DNA of 15,072 nucleotides, taken from assembly GCA_002393835.1 (NCBI GenBank), contig DGTW01000015.1:1-15072 (forward strand). The letters run 5' to 3'. The translations under genes and the position numbers were made by a program. Position 1 is the first letter of the stretch; the number at the start of each line of letters is the position of its first letter. The notes beneath the pieces are model-generated. The model worked only from the letters and a program-made list of their open reading frames with translations, was not told the DNA's origin and did not search any database. This DNA comes from Treponema sp. UBA4326 (GTDB lineage: Bacteria > Spirochaetota > Spirochaetia > Treponematales > Treponemataceae). This document shows positions 13,004 to 15,072 of the stretch, piece by piece.

Positions 13004-13070
13004 AAACCACAGATGGCACAGATTACACAGATTGTATTTTCATCTGTGGCATCTGTGTAATCTGTGGTTT
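13004..13070. repeat. Large imperfect hairpin of 9-base CACAGAT units
   Basis: The left arm (13007-13032) contains three tandem copies of a 9-base unit with core CACAGAT. After a nine-base spacer (13033-13041) the right arm (13042-13067) holds three copies of the complement, core ATCTGTG. The arms pair at 22 of 26 positions, the mismatches forming two symmetrical two-base internal loops, and flanking AAA/TTT extends the stem to about 29 pairs. It fills nearly the whole gap between malQ and the first chromate-transporter gene. No transposase is present. Such CACAGAT arrays look like dispersed intergenic repeats; the T-run only partly fits a terminator because TTT is followed by A residues. Confidence 0.85.
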
Positions 13071-13076
13071 AAAAAT

Positions 13077-13655
13077 ATGAAAGATAAATTTAAAACTCTT
13101 TGGGAACTTTTCTCTGTTTTTTTTAAGGTGGGGCTTTGCACCTTTGGGGGCGGAATCGCCATGCTCCCGATTCTGGAGCGTGAGCTTTCCGAAAAACGGG
13201 GCTGGGTCAACAGTGAGGAGCTTTTGGATTACTTTGCCATAGGGCAGGCTACCCCTGGAATCATTGCGGTTAATGTGGCGACTTTCGTGGGCTACAAGAG
13301 GGCTAAATTTATCGGCGGCTGTATTGCAACTTTTGGCATGGTCGCTCCGTCAATCATCATCATCACTTTGATTGCGAAATTCATCTCAAATTTCAGCGAT
13401 ATTGGCTGGGTAAAAAAAGCGCTCGTCGGAATCAATGTTTCGGTGGCCGCCATCCTTACCTATGCAGTTTTCAATTTTTCTAAGAAGGCCGTAAAAAATA
13501 TTTTCGGTTTTCTTCTCCTTATTCTTTCCTTCGTATTGATTTTTGTTTTCAAGGTCAGCACGGTCTATGTAATTTTCGGAAGTGCAATCCTTGGAGTGAT
13601 TCTGGCCGCATGCCGGGGAGATTTTAAAAAGGACGGGGAGAAAAAAAATGACTGA
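13077..13655 (+). CDS. chrA: Chromate transporter family protein, first short subunit
   Basis: This 192-residue membrane protein is one half of a split CHR-family (ChrA-like) transporter. Signatures are FKVGLCTFGGG (16-26) near the N-terminus and the conserved GQATPG (56-61) before the second helix region, followed by three or four more hydrophobic helices. Known long ChrA proteins export chromate with a proton gradient; many short paired members are named by similarity only, and their natural substrate is unknown. I chose ATG 13077, since the frame upstream (to TTG 13032) is simply translated hairpin repeat. No Shine-Dalgarno sequence is present, because the hairpin ends only six bases before the ATG, so efficient translation is doubtful or depends on readthrough structure. 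The second subunit starts inside its last codons. Confidence 0.88.
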   Translation: MKDKFKTLWELFSVFFKVGLCTFGGGIAMLPILERELSEKRGWVNSEELLDYFAIGQATPGIIAVNVATFVGYKRAKFIGGCIATFGMVAPSIIIITLIAKFISNFSDIGWVKKALVGINVSVAAILTYAVFNFSKKAVKNIFGFLLLILSFVLIFVFKVSTVYVIFGSAILGVILAACRGDFKKDGEKKND

Positions 13656-14268
13656 TTTTATCATCGCACAGATTCAGGCTCAGAGTGGAGTGGGGCTTCT
13701 CTGCCTCGTGGCGGTCTTTTTTTATGTAGGGCTCATCACGATTGGAGGCGGTCAGGTCGGAATCACGGTCATGCAGCAGGTTCTTGTCGATCAGTTTCAT
13801 CTTCTTGATGACGCTTTTTTCTTCAACATGGTCGCTATTTCGGAAAGCACGCCAGGCCCAATTGGTATCAACATCGCGACTTATATCGGAACTGAGCTTT
13901 ACGGTGTCTGGGGCGGCTTTTTCTCCACTCTTGGCGAAGTCCTTCCCTCTTTGATTTGTATCGTTCTGATTGCAAAGTTTTTCGGCTCTTTCGCCGAAAA
14001 AAAAGGTGTCAAGGCGGCTTTCTCAACGCTCCGTCCTGCTGTCTCTGGTGTCGTTGCTGTTGCCGCTGTCCGAATCGTTATCCTCGCTCTTTTTATTGTC
14101 AGGGAAGGCCTTTTGCTTTCTTCTCCTTCAACCTGGAATGAAAATCTTCAGATTTACGGAGTGAGCGCAATCTTCTATCTTCTCTGCCTTCTCCTCCTTT
14201 TCAGGACAAAAATTCATCCGGTCTTTCTGGTGGCGGCCGGTGCCCTTTTCGGCGTTATTTTCTGCTAG
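13648..14268 (+). CDS. chrA: Chromate transporter family protein, second short subunit
   Basis: This 206-residue partner repeats the CHR-domain pattern: VGLITIGGG at 27-35 and SESTPGPIGIN at 65-75, with further membrane helices through LIAKFFG and a C-terminal hydrophobic pair. Paired short CHR proteins are thought to assemble with opposite topology to mimic the two-domain long form. GGGGAG at 13635-13640 precedes the ATG by seven bases, and an eight-base overlap with the first subunit indicates a co-translated pair. A 55-base gap separates it from the lipoprotein gene. The substrate is not readable from the sequence. Confidence 0.9.
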   Translation: MTDFIIAQIQAQSGVGLLCLVAVFFYVGLITIGGGQVGITVMQQVLVDQFHLLDDAFFFNMVAISESTPGPIGINIATYIGTELYGVWGGFFSTLGEVLPSLICIVLIAKFFGSFAEKKGVKAAFSTLRPAVSGVVAVAAVRIVILALFIVREGLLLSSPSTWNENLQIYGVSAIFYLLCLLLLFRTKIHPVFLVAAGALFGVIFC

Positions 14269-14323
14269 ATTTTTCGCTTGTTTTCCTCGCAAACTGTGAT
14301 AGTATTAGTTTTAGGAGTCCTAG

Positions 14324-15072
14324 ATGAAAATTTTTAAGAATTTCATGCTTGCACTGATATTGCCTGTATTTTTTGTTTCTTGTGCGACTTCTGGCGGACT
14401 TGTGCGTTTTTCCTCTGGTGAAGTCATCATCGGAAGCGAATCGGGATATTCTGATAATCAACCCGCTCATAAAGTCAATTTGGAACACGCTTTTTTTATC
14501 TGCAATCATGAAGTCACTCAAAGCGAATACGAAAAAATTATGGGAAAAAATCCGAGTGCCTTTTCTTCCGAAGCCGCGGCGAAGGAAAATCAGTTGAATC
14601 GACCTGTTGACAGCGTGAACTGGTTCGACGCGATTGTCTATTGCAACAAATTGAGCAAAAAAGAAAAATTAGAGCCGGTTTATTCTTTAAACGGAAACAC
14701 TGACTGCGATTCTTGGGGTGAAGTTCCTTATTCTGCTTCCGACCCAAATTATTCAGCATGGCTCAACGGAATTTCGCAAAATCTTGACAAAAATGGCTAT
14801 CGTCTTCCGCTTGAATCTGAATGGGAATATGCCGCAGGTCAGAAAAATCCCGAAAATCTCTCTGAATATGCCTGGTATGAGGGAAATGCTTTTAGCAAAA
14901 CACATGAAGTCAAAATGAAGAAAAAAAATGACTCGGCTTTGTTTGATATGGCAGGAAATGTCTGGGAATGGTGCTGGGATTCGTGGAACGGAAAAACTGC
15001 TTACGAAGAGCAGGCTGTTGACGAAACTGAAAACCGTGATTTTTTTGCGAAGGAAAAGCAATATATGTATGA
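14324..15072 (+). CDS. SUMF1/formylglycine-generating-enzyme-like lipoprotein, 3' end missing
   Basis: The frame runs off the window after 249 codons. Residues 1-19 are a signal peptide ending in FVSC (17-20), so Cys20 is probably lipidated. The rest matches the FGE-sulfatase (SUMF1) domain: NHEVTQSEY at 61-69, PVDSVNWFDAIVYCN near 95-109, RLPLESEWEYAAG at 160-172 and DMAGNVWEWCWD at 208-219. True FGE enzymes oxidise a sulfatase cysteine to formylglycine, but the family also includes EgtB-, PvdO- and ligand-binding-type members, and surface lipoproteins of this kind occur in treponemes without proven activity. The catalytic cysteines and the RGGSW-like end lie beyond the window, so enzyme function cannot be judged. 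The ATG follows AGGAG (14313-14317), and a weak TTGTTT (14278-14283)/TAGTAT (14300-14305) promoter candidate precedes it. Confidence 0.87.
   Translation, partial: MKIFKNFMLALILPVFFVSCATSGGLVRFSSGEVIIGSESGYSDNQPAHKVNLEHAFFICNHEVTQSEYEKIMGKNPSAFSSEAAAKENQLNRPVDSVNWFDAIVYCNKLSKKEKLEPVYSLNGNTDCDSWGEVPYSASDPNYSAWLNGISQNLDKNGYRLPLESEWEYAAGQKNPENLSEYAWYEGNAFSKTHEVKMKKKNDSALFDMAGNVWEWCWDSWNGKTAYEEQAVDETENRDFFAKEKQYMY

Noticed and set aside
13004..13070. CRISPR array
   Set aside because: Units are 9 bases with no spacers of constant length, and half are inverted; no cas genes are present.
13032..13076. Upstream extension of the first chromate-transporter protein
   Set aside because: It is a translation of the right half of the hairpin repeat from a TTG codon and has no family match.
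14312..14322. Palindrome TAGGAGTCCTA covering the ribosome binding site of the SUMF1 lipoprotein
   Set aside because: As RNA it gives only a four-base stem with a three-base loop, too weak to claim regulation.

Overview
The window looks like chromosomal DNA from a host-associated spirochaete, most probably a Treponema. This rests on three putative lipoproteins with loose spirochaete-type lipoboxes (FTSC, FLSC, FVSC), on an SUMF1-domain lipoprotein, and on the overall mix of genes. The genus is inferred; no rRNA or other marker gene is present. I found no tRNA, rRNA, CRISPR array, transposase or phage gene.

Layout, left to right. (1) 143-3703, plus strand: a TAXI-type TRAP uptake operon made of a lipoprotein solute receptor, a DUF1850 protein and a fused 4TM/12TM permease. 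(2) 3757-5827, plus: a trans-polyprenyl diphosphate synthase, a TPR protein and an RseC-family membrane protein, tightly packed. (3) 5839-6282, minus: a small unrecognised protein. (4) 6355-8037, plus: a 560-residue lipoprotein with an HExxH zinc-protease motif. (5) 8027-9276, minus: a pentapeptide-repeat protein with an N-terminal Cys/His cluster, translationally coupled to a metallo-beta-lactamase-fold hydrolase. (6) 9319-10125, plus: glutamate racemase (murI), divergent from the previous pair. (7) 10126-10261: a compact intergenic stretch rich in inverted repeats, with a possible pseudoknot or terminator just before the next ribosome binding site. (8) 10262-12999, plus: mannose-1-phosphate guanylyltransferase, then 4-alpha-glucanotransferase (malQ). 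(9) 13004-13070: a large imperfect hairpin built from 9-base units, just ahead of (10) 13077-14268, a pair of short chromate-transporter-family genes. (11) 14324 to the end: an SUMF1/FGE-domain lipoprotein cut off by the window edge.

Most of the genes are housekeeping: uptake of a small organic anion, prenyl-carrier and peptidoglycan precursors (polyprenyl synthase, MurI), GDP-mannose supply and glucan metabolism. I found no convincing multi-gene novel defence or mobile system. The points most worth a second look are the structured manC leader with its tiny ORF, the 9-mer hairpin before the chromate genes, the overlapping divergent promoters that would give leaderless mRNAs for murI and the pentapeptide gene, the zincin lipoprotein, and the metallo-beta-lactamase protein whose canonical metal-binding Asp is an Asn.
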